The notes: generated from the sequence alone by a model not told the origin. Positions 26,544 through 35,551 are shown, counted from the stretch's first letter. The stretch is DNA of 64,000 nucleotides from Nitrospirota bacterium (GCA_023481175.1 JAMCWM010000053.1:1-64000), one strand, 5' to 3'. Numbers and translations are program-made.

Positions 26544-28234
26544 GAAAGGCTCTCTCCCGTCAAGGTATTCTCTATTTCGAGTCTCGTGAAGGTGTTGATG
26601 GTGGCATAGACCGACAGAAACTCGTTCAAAACCGACCCGAACAGATACAGATCGGCCGGATCGGCAAATCCGTCCCCCCGGACCCTCACCAGAATGTGCG
26701 TCCCCCGGAGAAGGACCCCCCGGATGAACCGGCTTTTTCGGGAGAGCCGCACCTCGTCGATGCTTTCGATCCGCTTTCGGTTGGTGTCCTCGAGCCCCTT
26801 GTTCCGCTCCATCGGAAAGATGTAGACCGAGAGAAGCGAACGGAGGCGGCCGGCGTCGGCCAGGGAAAGGAAGTTGATTCCCAGCTGGGAGAGGACCCTC
26901 CAGGAGAGGGCGTCCCCGAGCGGGGGCTGGATATAGGGGGTGGGCGCGGTGAGATTGGAAAAGGCAAGGCGCTCGGGAGAGTTGTCCGTCGGCCGGTTGA
27001 TCTCGCCGGGCTTCAGCGACTCGGGAAGCATCCGGTTCGTCGCGAGAAGTCGGACCGAAAGCGTTTCCTCCGCAGGCAGGTCTCCCTTTCCGTAAAGGAT
27101 CCCCAGATAGGTCTCGGTCCGGGATTCCGTCTGGGAGGGCCTTCGGATGACCCGATAGGCGCGGGATGAAGGCGAGGCTCCCTGTCCGAGAAGCTCCTGA
27201 AAGGGGCGATACTCGGCGAGATGGCCTGTGGCCTTCGAGATCCCCGTCACGCGCTCGATCGAAAAGACGTCGAAATGCTCCCGGTTCCCCCCCGACAGGC
27301 GAATCGGGATTTCGCTCTGCCGATGGGTGAGCGAGATCGGTTCGGCATCCGTCTCGAAGAGATTGACGGCCGGCACAGCGCCCAGCACAAAATTCTGGAC
27401 GCTCAGGTTGAGCGGCCGGGCCGGACTCTTTGCCAGGCGGAAAATGACGGTGGCCGTCGTTCCCGTTCCCCTTTTTGTCCAATTGGACAGTCCCGTCAGC
27501 TCGAGAAAAAGGAATTTCGAGGGCATCACAAAAAATTCCTGAAAGAGCCGGTAGGCGGAAAAGGAGTTGGGCGAATAGGGAAAGAGCGACGAGTCGTCGC
27601 CGAAGGAAGGCGCCTTGAGAGCCTCGGGGCCAAGAAAGGTCGACGGCTCTCCCGGCACGGCGATTTCGATGGACTCGAGATTCCGGGTGAGAAGGAAGAA
27701 AAGATTCGACCCCTCGGAATAGGGTCCCCCCAGATAGAAGGTCAGGGAGGGAGCGGCAAGCTGAGCGAGAGGCATCCCGGACAGCGTGATGTGAATCGAA
27801 GCGGGCCGGCCGGCCTCCTGCAGGATGCGGACCCCGGAGACAGCGAGGGGATGGAGATCCGTCTCCCGGCAGGTTTCGAACATGCAGACAGTTCCGTCGA
27901 CGGGGGCGGAGCTGGCCCGCGTGCCGCGGGGAATCCTGACGGACTCGGTCAGGCGGCCTTTCGGAGAGAACGACAAAATCGTGGCCGACGGGATCGGCCG
28001 GAGAAACTGGGAGAAGAGAACCTGAGCGATTTCCTGGATGAATTCCGGAAAGTGGTCCGTGAGACGCTGATGAAGAAGGGAGGTCAAAAAGGCCACGCCT
28101 TCGAGAAGGCGCTCCACATCCGGGTCGGCCGACGGCTGTCCCAGCATCGGGGCGATCGCCGGATGGGCCGCGGCAAACTCTCTCGACAGAACCCTGAGTT
28201 TCGAGAGCTCCTGTTCATAGGTGCCTGTGGACAT
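26507..28234 (-). CDS. tssF: T6SS baseplate protein TssF
   Basis: 575 aa, usual length. The N-terminal motif Y-E-Q-E-L-S-K-L-R, then H-P-A-I-A-P-M-L, D-P-D-V-E-R-L-L-E-G-V-A-F-L and the R-P-I-P-S-A-T-I block identify TssF. Two copies pair with TssG and TssE in each wedge. AAGGGG precedes the ATG at 28234. It is 33 bp downstream of tssE. Confidence 0.94.
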   Translation of the reverse strand: MSTGTYEQELSKLRVLSREFAAAHPAIAPMLGQPSADPDVERLLEGVAFLTSLLHQRLTDHFPEFIQEIAQVLFSQFLRPIPSATILSFSPKGRLTESVRIPRGTRASSAPVDGTVCMFETCRETDLHPLAVSGVRILQEAGRPASIHITLSGMPLAQLAAPSLTFYLGGPYSEGSNLFFLLTRNLESIEIAVPGEPSTFLGPEALKAPSFGDDSSLFPYSPNSFSAYRLFQEFFVMPSKFLFLELTGLSNWTKRGTGTTATVIFRLAKSPARPLNLSVQNFVLGAVPAVNLFETDAEPISLTHRQSEIPIRLSGGNREHFDVFSIERVTGISKATGHLAEYRPFQELLGQGASPSSRAYRVIRRPSQTESRTETYLGILYGKGDLPAEETLSVRLLATNRMLPESLKPGEINRPTDNSPERLAFSNLTAPTPYIQPPLGDALSWRVLSQLGINFLSLADAGRLRSLLSVYIFPMERNKGLEDTNRKRIESIDEVRLSRKSRFIRGVLLRGTHILVRVRGDGFADPADLYLFGSVLNEFLSVYATINTFTRLEIENTLTGESLSWPERLGTQTLI

Positions 28235-28267
28235 GAAAAACCCCTTCTCTTTCCGTCCCCGTCGGAG

Positions 28268-28684
28268 CTAGGTCAGGACGACCTCGCCGCTGGCCTTGAC
28301 AAGCACCGGAAACTGGATCGGCATGTTCTGGCCGTTTAAGGGAATTTCTCCTGATATCTCAAGTCTTAGCGCGCCGAGTTCCGTCGTGGTTTCGTGGGCC
28401 CGGACACGAGGCGAAAGAAGCCTCGGTTCATAACGGGCCACCGTCTCCAGGATGGCCTTGACGATCTCGACTGTCGACCCCGCCTCGAAGGATCCGGCGA
28501 CGTTCGACAAGTCCGGAACGCCAAAGTCGTCCGAGATGGGTGCCGACTTTCTGCGGGTTCGGAGAATGCGAGAGAGATGGCCCCGGATTGAACCTCCCAC
28601 CTGTTCGAATCGGGACAGATTTCGGGCATCGTCTTGGGATCCCAAAGAGCCGATCCGCTCGAGTAGCCGTTCTCGGGCTTCCAT
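28268..28684 (-). CDS. tssE: T6SS baseplate protein TssE (gp25-like)
   Basis: 138 aa with the gp25/TssE fold: D-D-F-G-V-P-D-L-S near residue 53, then the C-terminal Y-E-P-R-L-L-S-P-R-V region where the conserved E-P-R-L (residues ~84-91) matches the EPR motif that fits the sheath. It initiates sheath assembly on the baseplate. It lies between hcp and tssF. Confidence 0.9.
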   Translation of the reverse strand: MEARERLLERIGSLGSQDDARNLSRFEQVGGSIRGHLSRILRTRRKSAPISDDFGVPDLSNVAGSFEAGSTVEIVKAILETVARYEPRLLSPRVRAHETTTELGALRLEISGEIPLNGQNMPIQFPVLVKASGEVVLT

Positions 28685-28717
28685 CTCTGTCGCGTACCTC
28701 CTGTTTTTCCGCGGCTA

Positions 28718-29203
28718 CTACTTGGGATTGTTCCAGGAATCCTCCCCGGAAATCCCGCCGTCGGCCCACGTCACGGTGATCTTCTCGAAGGCGAAGGAGA
28801 CGTCCTCCATGTGGCCCATCTGCCGGTCCTCTGCCCTGAGGACGTTGGGCATCCAGTCCCTTATGGCGACGATGGTCGCATTCTCGAGCTCGGTGGTGTA
28901 GTACTTCTCTTCCTTGCCCTGGGGATTGATCCGGTACCAGTCGAGGGTCACCTTGGTCATCTGTTCCCCGGTGCAGAGGGCCTGGAAGAGCTTGGGCGAG
29001 CTCTTGTCGATCTCTTTGGTGATGGTGATCGGGTTGTGGACCCGGCGGCCCGTGGGAAGCCCGCTCTGGGGATTCTTCGGAAGGTCGACCGAATAGTCGA
29101 AGGCCTGGACCTGGATCGCCCCTTCCCGACCCTTGATGTTGCAGGACCCGTCGATCTTCCCCTGCTGTTTTCCGTGGACGTAGGCATACAGTGGCATCGG
29201 CAT
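28718..29203 (-). CDS. hcp: T6SS tube protein Hcp (TssD)
   Basis: 161 aa, typical of Hcp. The N-terminal P-L-Y-A-Y-V-H-G, the H-N-P-I-T-I-T-K-E-I-D-K-S-S-P segment (residue ~56) and the C-terminal F-A-F-E-K-I-T-V-T-W place it in the Hcp1 family. Hexameric rings stack into the inner tube. It follows tssC by 65 bp, as is usual. Confidence 0.94.
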   Translation of the reverse strand: MPMPLYAYVHGKQQGKIDGSCNIKGREGAIQVQAFDYSVDLPKNPQSGLPTGRRVHNPITITKEIDKSSPKLFQALCTGEQMTKVTLDWYRINPQGKEEKYYTTELENATIVAIRDWMPNVLRAEDRQMGHMEDVSFAFEKITVTWADGGISGEDSWNNPK

Positions 29204-29268
29204 GGCATAACCTTTCTGGTTTAGAGGGTGACATCACGGCACAGCGGTCAGCCCGGAGGCCGGCCCGC

Positions 29269-30756
29269 TCACTTCTTGTCGAGTTTGCCGACAAGAGACA
29301 GGGTGAAGGAGGACCCCATGTACTTGAAATGGGGCCGGACCTTCAAAGAGACCCGGTACCACCCGGGATCCCCCTCGACGTCGGAGACGGCGATCTCGGC
29401 CTGCCGAAGCGGTCTGCGGCTCCGGACGCCGGGGGCGGGATTGTCCATGTCGGAGACGTACTGCCGGATCCAGTTGTTGAGCTCGGCCTCCAGGTCGCTC
29501 CGTTCCTTCCAGGTCCCGATGTTCTCCCGCTGGATCACCTTGATGTAGTGGGCGAGACGGCTCATCACGAAGATGTACGGAAGCTGGGTTCCCAGCTTGT
29601 AGTTGAGCTCGGCCTCCTTGCCCTCCTTCGTCTGGCCGAAGAACTTGGGCTTCTGCGCCGAGTTCGCGGAGAAGAAGGCGGCGTTGTCGGAATTCTTCCG
29701 CATGGTGAGAGCCATGAACCCCTGTTCGGCCAGTTCGAACTCGCGGCGCTCCGAGATCAGGATCTCGGTGGGGATTTTGGACTGGATCTCTCCCATCGCC
29801 TCGTAGTTGTAGATCGGAAGGTCCTTCACCGCGCCGCCGCCCTGGGGACCGATGATGTTCGCGTTCCATCGGTACTGGGAGAAGGAGGCCGAGAGCCGGG
29901 AGGCGAAAGCGAAGGAGGCGTTCCCCCACAGGAAGGCGCCGTTTCCGGAGCTGACGTCCTCCTGGTAGTTGAACTTCTTGGAGGGTACCGTCTGCCCTCC
30001 GTAGGGAAGCCTGAGCATGAACCGGGGGACGGTCAGCCCCACGAACCGGGCGTCCTCGCTCTCCCGGAAGTCATTCCATTTTGCGAACTGGGGCATTTCG
30101 TAGATCGAGGCCAAATCCTTCAGGTTGGGAAGCTTGGAAAAGTCGTCGACCCCGAAGAACTCCGGGCCGGCGGAAGCGATGAAGGGAGCATGGGCCATCG
30201 CGGCGACCGCCGACACGTTCTGGAGCAGCCTGATATCCTGGGGACCAGGGTTCATTTCGTAGTTGGCAATGATCGTCCCGTAGGGCTGGCCGCCGAACTG
30301 GCCAAACTCGTTGGTGTAGGCGATCTTGTAGAGGCCGGATTTGGTGATCTCCGGAGCGTCATCGAAGTCCTCCCGGAGTTTCTGCTTGCTCACGTTCAGG
30401 ATCTCGATCCGGTTGTTCTCCCGGAAGTCCGTCTGGTCGACCAGGAACTTGAGGGAGCGCCACGCGGACTCCATCTTCTGGAAGTCGGGATGGTGAAGGA
30501 TGGCGTCGACCTGCCGGCAGAGCTTCTTGTCGAGGTCGGCGATCATCTCGTCGACGGTGGCCTGAGTGATTTTTTCGACCGACCGCTGGGGTTCGAGGAG
30601 CTCGTTGATGAAGGCTTTGACCCCCTGACGCGTGATGGAATAGGCCTCGTCATCGGGCTTGAGTCGCGTCGCCTCGACGAGGTCGTCGATCAGGGAATCG
30701 CTGAAGGTGGAGGTCTTGCCTCCCTCCTTCACGGATTTCTGCGGATCGTCTGCCAT
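29269..30756 (-). CDS. tssC: T6SS contractile sheath large subunit TssC
   Basis: 495 aa. The sequence has the strongly conserved TssC blocks: W-R-S-L-K-F-L-V-D near residue 95, F-G-Q-F-G-G-Q-P-Y-G near 140, the R-F-M-L-R-L-P-Y-G segment near 250, and C-terminal R-P-H-F-K-Y-M-G. TssC pairs with TssB to form the sheath. The ATG at 30754-30756 (MADDPQKS) has AGGAGG upstream; a longer frame into tssB was rejected. Confidence 0.95.
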   Translation of the reverse strand: MADDPQKSVKEGGKTSTFSDSLIDDLVEATRLKPDDEAYSITRQGVKAFINELLEPQRSVEKITQATVDEMIADLDKKLCRQVDAILHHPDFQKMESAWRSLKFLVDQTDFRENNRIEILNVSKQKLREDFDDAPEITKSGLYKIAYTNEFGQFGGQPYGTIIANYEMNPGPQDIRLLQNVSAVAAMAHAPFIASAGPEFFGVDDFSKLPNLKDLASIYEMPQFAKWNDFRESEDARFVGLTVPRFMLRLPYGGQTVPSKKFNYQEDVSSGNGAFLWGNASFAFASRLSASFSQYRWNANIIGPQGGGAVKDLPIYNYEAMGEIQSKIPTEILISERREFELAEQGFMALTMRKNSDNAAFFSANSAQKPKFFGQTKEGKEAELNYKLGTQLPYIFVMSRLAHYIKVIQRENIGTWKERSDLEAELNNWIRQYVSDMDNPAPGVRSRRPLRQAEIAVSDVEGDPGWYRVSLKVRPHFKYMGSSFTLSLVGKLDKK

Positions 30757-30799
30757 GATGCGGCCTCCTGTCCTCTGGACAAGGTGAAAGGGTGGACTC

Positions 30800-31300
30800 T
30801 CAGGATTCCTTGATCCCCAATTCGGAAAGGAGCTTTTCCCGGGTCTCGTCATTCCGGATGATCTCCTGGAGCTTCTTCCGGAAGTCGGGGATGTTGCCGA
30901 GCGGACCCTTCAAGGCCTTCAGCGCGTCGCGGAGGGCGATCAGCTCCCGAAGTTCCGGAACCTGCTCCACGATGGCATCGGGGGTGAAGTCCTTCATCTC
31001 CCGGATCCGGAGCGAGACGGTCATGGTCTCCGGCTCGGTCCCCTCCCGGGCCGGGGCCAGATGGTTGGGGACGCTCATCTGGAGCTCCAGGTTGTGGCTC
31101 TCCATCACGTTGTTGAAATTGTCCTTGTCGACGCTGATGGGCTTGATCTCCTCGAGCTGCCGGCTGTCTTCCTTCTGGGTGAAGTCCCCGACGACCAGCT
31201 GCTTGAAGGGAAGCTCCACATCCTCCTTGGCGTCCCCCGTGGCCGGGCGGTACACGATATTGACGCGCTCCTTCGGCGCGACCGATCCCTGTTCGTCCAT
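30800..31300 (-). CDS. tssB: T6SS contractile sheath small subunit TssB
   Basis: 166 aa. The motifs P-K-E-R-V-N-I-V-Y near the N-terminus, E-L-P-F-K-Q-L-V-V-G-D-F and F-N-N-V-M-E-S-H-N-L identify TssB/VipA. It is the first gene of the T6SS operon. The ATG at 31298-31300 has GGGAGGAG before it. An in-frame TTG 35 codons upstream adds only a low-complexity, non-conserved stretch and was rejected. Confidence 0.93.
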   Translation of the reverse strand: MDEQGSVAPKERVNIVYRPATGDAKEDVELPFKQLVVGDFTQKEDSRQLEEIKPISVDKDNFNNVMESHNLELQMSVPNHLAPAREGTEPETMTVSLRIREMKDFTPDAIVEQVPELRELIALRDALKALKGPLGNIPDFRKKLQEIIRNDETREKLLSELGIKES

Positions 31301-31411
31301 GGCGTCTCCTCCCGCGGCCCCACGCTTCCGGGCCGTTCGTTGCCCGTTTTCCCGGACGGGCCCGGCCCTCCCGGTCCCGCTCTCTCCTTCTTTCATCTCC
31401 GGCAAATCGGG

Positions 31412-31443
31412 AGTATAATTGGGGCCCGTTAAGAGAGCGTTAA
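31412..31443 (-). promoter_or_regulatory. Candidate activator-dependent promoter of the T6SS operon with SARP-type direct repeats
   Basis: Read on the minus strand: heptamer TTAACGC (31443-31437), 4-bp spacer TCTC, heptamer TTAACGG (31432-31426), 8-bp spacer, then -10-like TATACT (31417-31412). There is no -35 match at the normal distance. Tandem heptamers with 11-bp period ending 8 bp before the -10 are the published layout of SARP-activator sites in Streptomyces. The divergent gene encodes a BTAD/SARP-type regulator. The expected transcript would have a leader of about 105 bases before tssB. A plus-strand TATAAT (31414-31419) overlaps the -10 and could serve the regulator gene. Confidence 0.5.
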
Positions 31444-31517
31444 TTGATTCTTTTTTGACTGGTAATATCTTGATGGATTTTCAGTCCGGAAACTCCGCTT
31501 CGGGAGGTCGTCTCTCT

Positions 31518-31562
31518 CCCTCTCCCGGCTCCGGCTGGCATGTAAGCGGAGTCGGGAGAGGG
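31518..31562 (+). repeat. Long inverted repeat just before the regulator gene start
   Basis: CCCTCTCCCGGCTCCGGCT (31518-31536) can pair with 31545-31562 over about 17 bp, with one G-U pair and one bulged G, closing an 8-base loop. It ends 10 bases before the ATG at 31573, directly beside the ribosome-binding GGAG (31565-31568). In RNA it would be a very stable hairpin next to the start and could limit translation. As DNA it could be a dyad operator. Confidence 0.6.
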
Positions 31563-31572
31563 ACGGAGACCG

Positions 31573-34500
31573 ATGGGACGAAGGGCCGACCGGGCCTCAA
31601 GGATCCTCACACTCAATCTTCTCGGAACCCCTGAGATCCGTCTCGGGACGGATCTCCTTCCTTCCCTCCCCTCCCGGAAGGCGACGGCCCTTCTGGTCTT
31701 TCTTGCCGTCGAATCCTCCCGCCCCCACGACCGGAAGCTCCTGGCCTCCCTCCTGTGGCCCGACGTTTCCGAGGAGAAGGCCCTGGCCTCCCTCCGGCAG
31801 TCTCTCCTGGCCCTTCGCCGGGCCCTGGGGGACGAACAGGTCCCCTCCCGCTTCCTCGAGGCCGGGATCCGCACCGTCCGTTTCAATCCGTCCTCTCCCC
31901 ACCGCCTCGACCTTGACCTCCTCGAGTCTCCCTCCCCCGAATGCCGGGTTCTCGAGGATCCCGAGACCTGTTCCCTCTGCGCCCGCCACCTGGCCACCGC
32001 CGCGGAGGGGATCCGGGGACCCTTTCTCGAGGGATTCGATCTCCCCGGGTGCGAGGAATTCGAGGCCTGGATCGAGGGGGTGAGGGAACGGACCCGGACC
32101 CTGGCGATCCGGACCATCGAACGTCTGGTGCGATTTTCGGAGCGGGAAGGCGACCTTACGGAGGCGATCCGCCTGGCTTCCCGCGGACTCCGGATCGACC
32201 CCTTCGACGAACGGGGACACCGGCGGCTCATGCGCCTCCTGACCGCATCGGGAGATCGCCGGGCGGCCGAGCTTCAGTTCGAGGCCTGCCGGAACATTCT
32301 CGTCCGGGAGCTGGGCGTTCCCCCGGAGCCGGAGACCCTGGCCCTCCTCCGGGAGATACGGGAGGGACGGACCCGGTGGGAAAGCCTTTCGGACCAATCC
32401 TCCGGCTGTCCGGAGACACTCCCCGTGACGGTCCTCTTCTTCGACGGCTGTCCGGACATTCCGGCCGATGGAGGATCTCCCCTTCCGTCAGCCCACGGGC
32501 GCCTCCTTGAGCGGATTCCGGACTTCGTCTCCCGACGGGGAGGCCTCTGCGTTTCCTCCCACGGAGGAACCTGGCTCGCCTGGTTCGGCCTCGGACAGTT
32601 CCGGGAGGGGGCGGCCCGGAGGGCGGCCCGAACGGCCCTCGAACTGGCCGACCTCTTCCGGAGGGAGGACGCCGGATCCGTCCGGGCGGGTCTCCACGCG
32701 GGCACGGCGGTGGCCAACGGGAAATCGGTCCCCGACTCCTCCGGAAGCGCGGAACGGATTGCCATGTCCCTCTGCATGCAGGCCGATGCCGGAGATCTCC
32801 TGGTCTCAAAATCCGCGGCCGCCCTTCTCGCAGGGCAATTTGTTCTCGAACCGGCCTCCGGGCTCCGGGTCCCGGCCGGCGTGGGAGCCGTCTTCCGGCT
32901 CCGGGGGATCTCCGCCTCTCCCGACCCCCTGGAGGAGAAGGGAGATCCTCCCCTCGTGGGCCGGGAGAAGGAGCTCTCCCTCTTCCGGAAGCTCTGGAAG
33001 ACCCGACGCAGGGGAGTTCTGATCCTCGAGGGACCCCCGGGCATCGGGAAAAGCCGGCTCCTCCGCTCCCTTGTCGCCTCCGTCCGGAGCGGGAGCGCCT
33101 CCGGAGCCCCCTTCCCCATGGATCCTGTGATCCGGACGCTCGAATGCCTTCCCCAGTACAGCGACAGTCCCTTCTTTCCCCTCATCCGGATGATGCGGGG
33201 CCTTCTCGGGATCCCCTGGGAGCAGGAGGAGACAGTCTCCCGGGAGAGGATCCGGACCTATGTCCGGGATTTGGGTCTCTCCGATTCCCTCCAGGCCGAG
33301 GATCACCTGGCGGATCTTCTCGGTCTCCCCCCCCTCCCCGGAACCGGGAGGCGCCGGAACGCCTCCGGGGCGGCCCGGCGCCGGAGCATGGAAGAGATCG
33401 TCCTCGCCATACTCCGGATCCGCGTCCAGGACCGTCTCCTTCTGGTCGTCGAGGATCTCCACTGGGCGGACGATTCCACCCGTCGGATCCTCCGGAAGGC
33501 TCTGGAGGATCCGGGGCTCTCCCGGCGCGTCCTTTCGGTCCTCACCGTCCGGGAGGGGGAGAGCCCCCCCTGGGCCGACCGGCTCCCCGACGTCCACACT
33601 CTCCGACTTTCTCCTCTTTCGGAAGAGGAAAGCCGGAGGATGGTCCGGAACCTGGTCGGGGAGGAACGTCTCCCCGAGGCCGAAGCGAGGGCCATTGTCC
33701 AGGCCGGGGGCGGGGTCCCGCTCTACCTCGCCGAGTCGGTCCGGCTCTTTTTGAACGCCAGGATTCCGCCCTCGGAACCTTCCAGACCGCTTCTTCCCCG
33801 GACGGTGGACGAACTCCTCTCGGACCGGCTGGCCCGGCTCCCCAAGGACCGTCCTCTCCTCCAGCGGGCGGCCGTCATCGGCCGGATGATTCCCCTGGAG
33901 CTCTTCCGGGCGATCTCTCCCGAACCTCCTGAGATCCTGGACCGTTTCCTTCGAAGGATGATCCGTTCCGGTCTCCTGAGCCCAAAGAGCGACCAGGCCG
34001 AGGAGACCGTCGAATTCTGCCACCTCCTCTTCCAGGAGGCGGCGGCCCGGTCCCTTGTCCCGGAGGAAAGGAAACGCCTTCATATCAAGGTTGGGGAGAC
34101 CCTGCAGTCCTCCTTTCCGAGGCTCGCCGAAGCGACTCCGGAACTTCTGGCCTGGCATTTCGAGGAAGGAGGGAGAGCCGATCTGGCGGCCTCCTGGTAC
34201 GAGAAGGCCGCCGGCCGCTCCTTCGCCCGTGGGGCCTTCACCGAGGCCCGGGACATGGCCGAGGCCGCCTTACGGCTTCTCCGTTCCCTTCCGGACAACC
34301 CAAAGGATTCCGGGAAAAAGAAAGGGACCGAGGCCCGGCTCCTGGTCCTCCTGGGGAAGATCCGTATGGAGACGGAGGGATTGGGGATGGAGACCGGAGA
34401 GATTTTTCGGAAGGCTCAGGAGCTCGTCCGGCAAGGACCCGGACGGGACGGGACGACCGAGGAGGTCTTCCACTCTCTCTTCGGGCAGTTCCAGGTGAAT

Positions 34501-35481
34501 CTGGCTTCGGGCCACCTTGCGGAGGCGCAGGAGATCCTGAACCGGATCGCCCGGATTGTCCGGATGAGGCCGGTGCCCGCCTATCTCGAGTGCCTCTCCT
34601 TCGCCAACGGGCAGCTTCTCTTCCACCGGGGGGACTTTTCGGCCTCCCTCGAGACACTGTCCGGACCGGATCCGGATCCGGAGCACCTCTCCTTTCTTCC
34701 GGGCGGCTTCGGACGTCAAAGAGCCTGCTTCAGGACTCTCGCTCTCTGGATCAAGGGGAACTTTGCAGAGGTCCGGGACGATCTCGCGAGGATCACGGAT
34801 TGGGCGGAAGAGAAGGATGGGGGACGGGGATTTTTCTTCCTCATCATGATGTTCCTTTTTCGGTTGATGGGAGAGACCGGAGCGGTCCTCGAGACTGCGG
34901 AGAAGATCCTCGCCCATGCGGAAGAGATCCGGTCCGAAACCTGGCTTCCGACGGGCCAGGCCTTTCGCGGATGGGCCCTGGCCCGGACGGGGCACCCCGA
35001 AGGATTGCCTCTTTTGCTCAGGAGTCTCCCGATGGCCCGGCGGGTCCACCGGGTCGCCGAACCCCTCTTCCTGAGCCTCCTGGCCGAGGCCTATTTGGGG
35101 GAGGGGGACGGAGGGAGGGCCCGTCGGACCGCCGAGGCGGGGATCGGGTTCGCGCACCGTACCGGTGCCACCTTCCAGGAGGCCGACCTCTGGCGTCTCC
35201 GGGGAGAGGGGGCTCTACTGGCGGGAGACAGGACGGGGGCCGAGGACGATTTTCGAAGGGCGATGAATGTGGCGAAAAACCAGGGAGCTTCGGGATGGGC
35301 CCTCAAGGCTGCGGTGGCCCTGGCGACCGTCTTTTGCGAAAACGGCGACCCCGAGAAGATCGACTCTCTCCTTTCCCCCTTCCGTGATCTCCTCTCTCAG
35401 GAGAATTCCTGGGTCCCCGAGGTCCGGAAAGGGAGAGAACTTTTCGGTAAGTACGCCGACCACTTCTCCCGGAACCGGTAA
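31573..35481 (+). CDS. SARP/BTAD-type transcriptional activator with cyclase-like, ATPase and TPR domains
   Basis: 1302 aa. Residues ~12-95 are an OmpR-like winged helix with the BTAD-type S-L-R-Q-S-L-L-A-L-R-R-A-L-G-D; residues ~110-260 are a BTAD helical repeat domain. Residues ~285-450 resemble a class III nucleotide-cyclase domain (V-T-V-L-F-F-D at its start, then R-A-G-L-H-A-G near residue 375) but lack obvious catalytic aspartates. A P-loop ATPase follows (G-R-E-K-E near 460, GPPGIGKS near 485, L-L-V-V-E-D-L-H-W-A-D-D near 627). The C-terminal ~450 residues are TPR-like. Such proteins are large STAND-type activators. It is divergent from the T6SS operon, whose promoter carries SARP-like repeats, so a role as its regulator is inferred. 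Confidence 0.8.
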   Translation: MGRRADRASRILTLNLLGTPEIRLGTDLLPSLPSRKATALLVFLAVESSRPHDRKLLASLLWPDVSEEKALASLRQSLLALRRALGDEQVPSRFLEAGIRTVRFNPSSPHRLDLDLLESPSPECRVLEDPETCSLCARHLATAAEGIRGPFLEGFDLPGCEEFEAWIEGVRERTRTLAIRTIERLVRFSEREGDLTEAIRLASRGLRIDPFDERGHRRLMRLLTASGDRRAAELQFEACRNILVRELGVPPEPETLALLREIREGRTRWESLSDQSSGCPETLPVTVLFFDGCPDIPADGGSPLPSAHGRLLERIPDFVSRRGGLCVSSHGGTWLAWFGLGQFREGAARRAARTALELADLFRREDAGSVRAGLHAGTAVANGKSVPDSSGSAERIAMSLCMQADAGDLLVSKSAAALLAGQFVLEPASGLRVPAGVGAVFRLRGISASPDPLEEKGDPPLVGREKELSLFRKLWKTRRRGVLILEGPPGIGKSRLLRSLVASVRSGSASGAPFPMDPVIRTLECLPQYSDSPFFPLIRMMRGLLGIPWEQEETVSRERIRTYVRDLGLSDSLQAEDHLADLLGLPPLPGTGRRRNASGAARRRSMEEIVLAILRIRVQDRLLLVVEDLHWADDSTRRILRKALEDPGLSRRVLSVLTVREGESPPWADRLPDVHTLRLSPLSEEESRRMVRNLVGEERLPEAEARAIVQAGGGVPLYLAESVRLFLNARIPPSEPSRPLLPRTVDELLSDRLARLPKDRPLLQRAAVIGRMIPLELFRAISPEPPEILDRFLRRMIRSGLLSPKSDQAEETVEFCHLLFQEAAARSLVPEERKRLHIKVGETLQSSFPRLAEATPELLAWHFEEGGRADLAASWYEKAAGRSFARGAFTEARDMAEAALRLLRSLPDNPKDSGKKKGTEARLLVLLGKIRMETEGLGMETGEIFRKAQELVRQGPGRDGTTEEVFHSLFGQFQVNLASGHLAEAQEILNRIARIVRMRPVPAYLECLSFANGQLLFHRGDFSASLETLSGPDPDPEHLSFLPGGFGRQRACFRTLALWIKGNFAEVRDDLARITDWAEEKDGGRGFFFLIMMFLFRLMGETGAVLETAEKILAHAEEIRSETWLPTGQAFRGWALARTGHPEGLPLLLRSLPMARRVHRVAEPLFLSLLAEAYLGEGDGGRARRTAEAGIGFAHRTGATFQEADLWRLRGEGALLAGDRTGAEDDFRRAMNVAKNQGASGWALKAAVALATVFCENGDPEKIDSLLSPFRDLLSQENSWVPEVRKGRELFGKYADHFSRNR

Positions 35482-35522
35482 GCGGACCGCTTCTTCCGGA
35501 AAATGGCGGAATCCGGTCGTGT

Positions 35523-35551
35523 TTGACTTAGAAAAGTTTAAATATTTAAAT
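35523..35551 (+). promoter_or_regulatory. Candidate promoter with palindrome for the ATPase-DUF4276 pair
   Basis: TTGACT (35523-35528), a 17-base AT-rich spacer and TTAAAT (35546-35551) form a plausible sigma70-like pair. The perfect 14-bp palindrome TTTAAATATTTAAA (35537-35550) covers the spacer and -10, a natural place for a repressor. It stands out as AT-rich in GC-rich surroundings. The ATPase gene starts about 185 bp downstream; nothing else is seen in 35482-35736. Confidence 0.4.
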
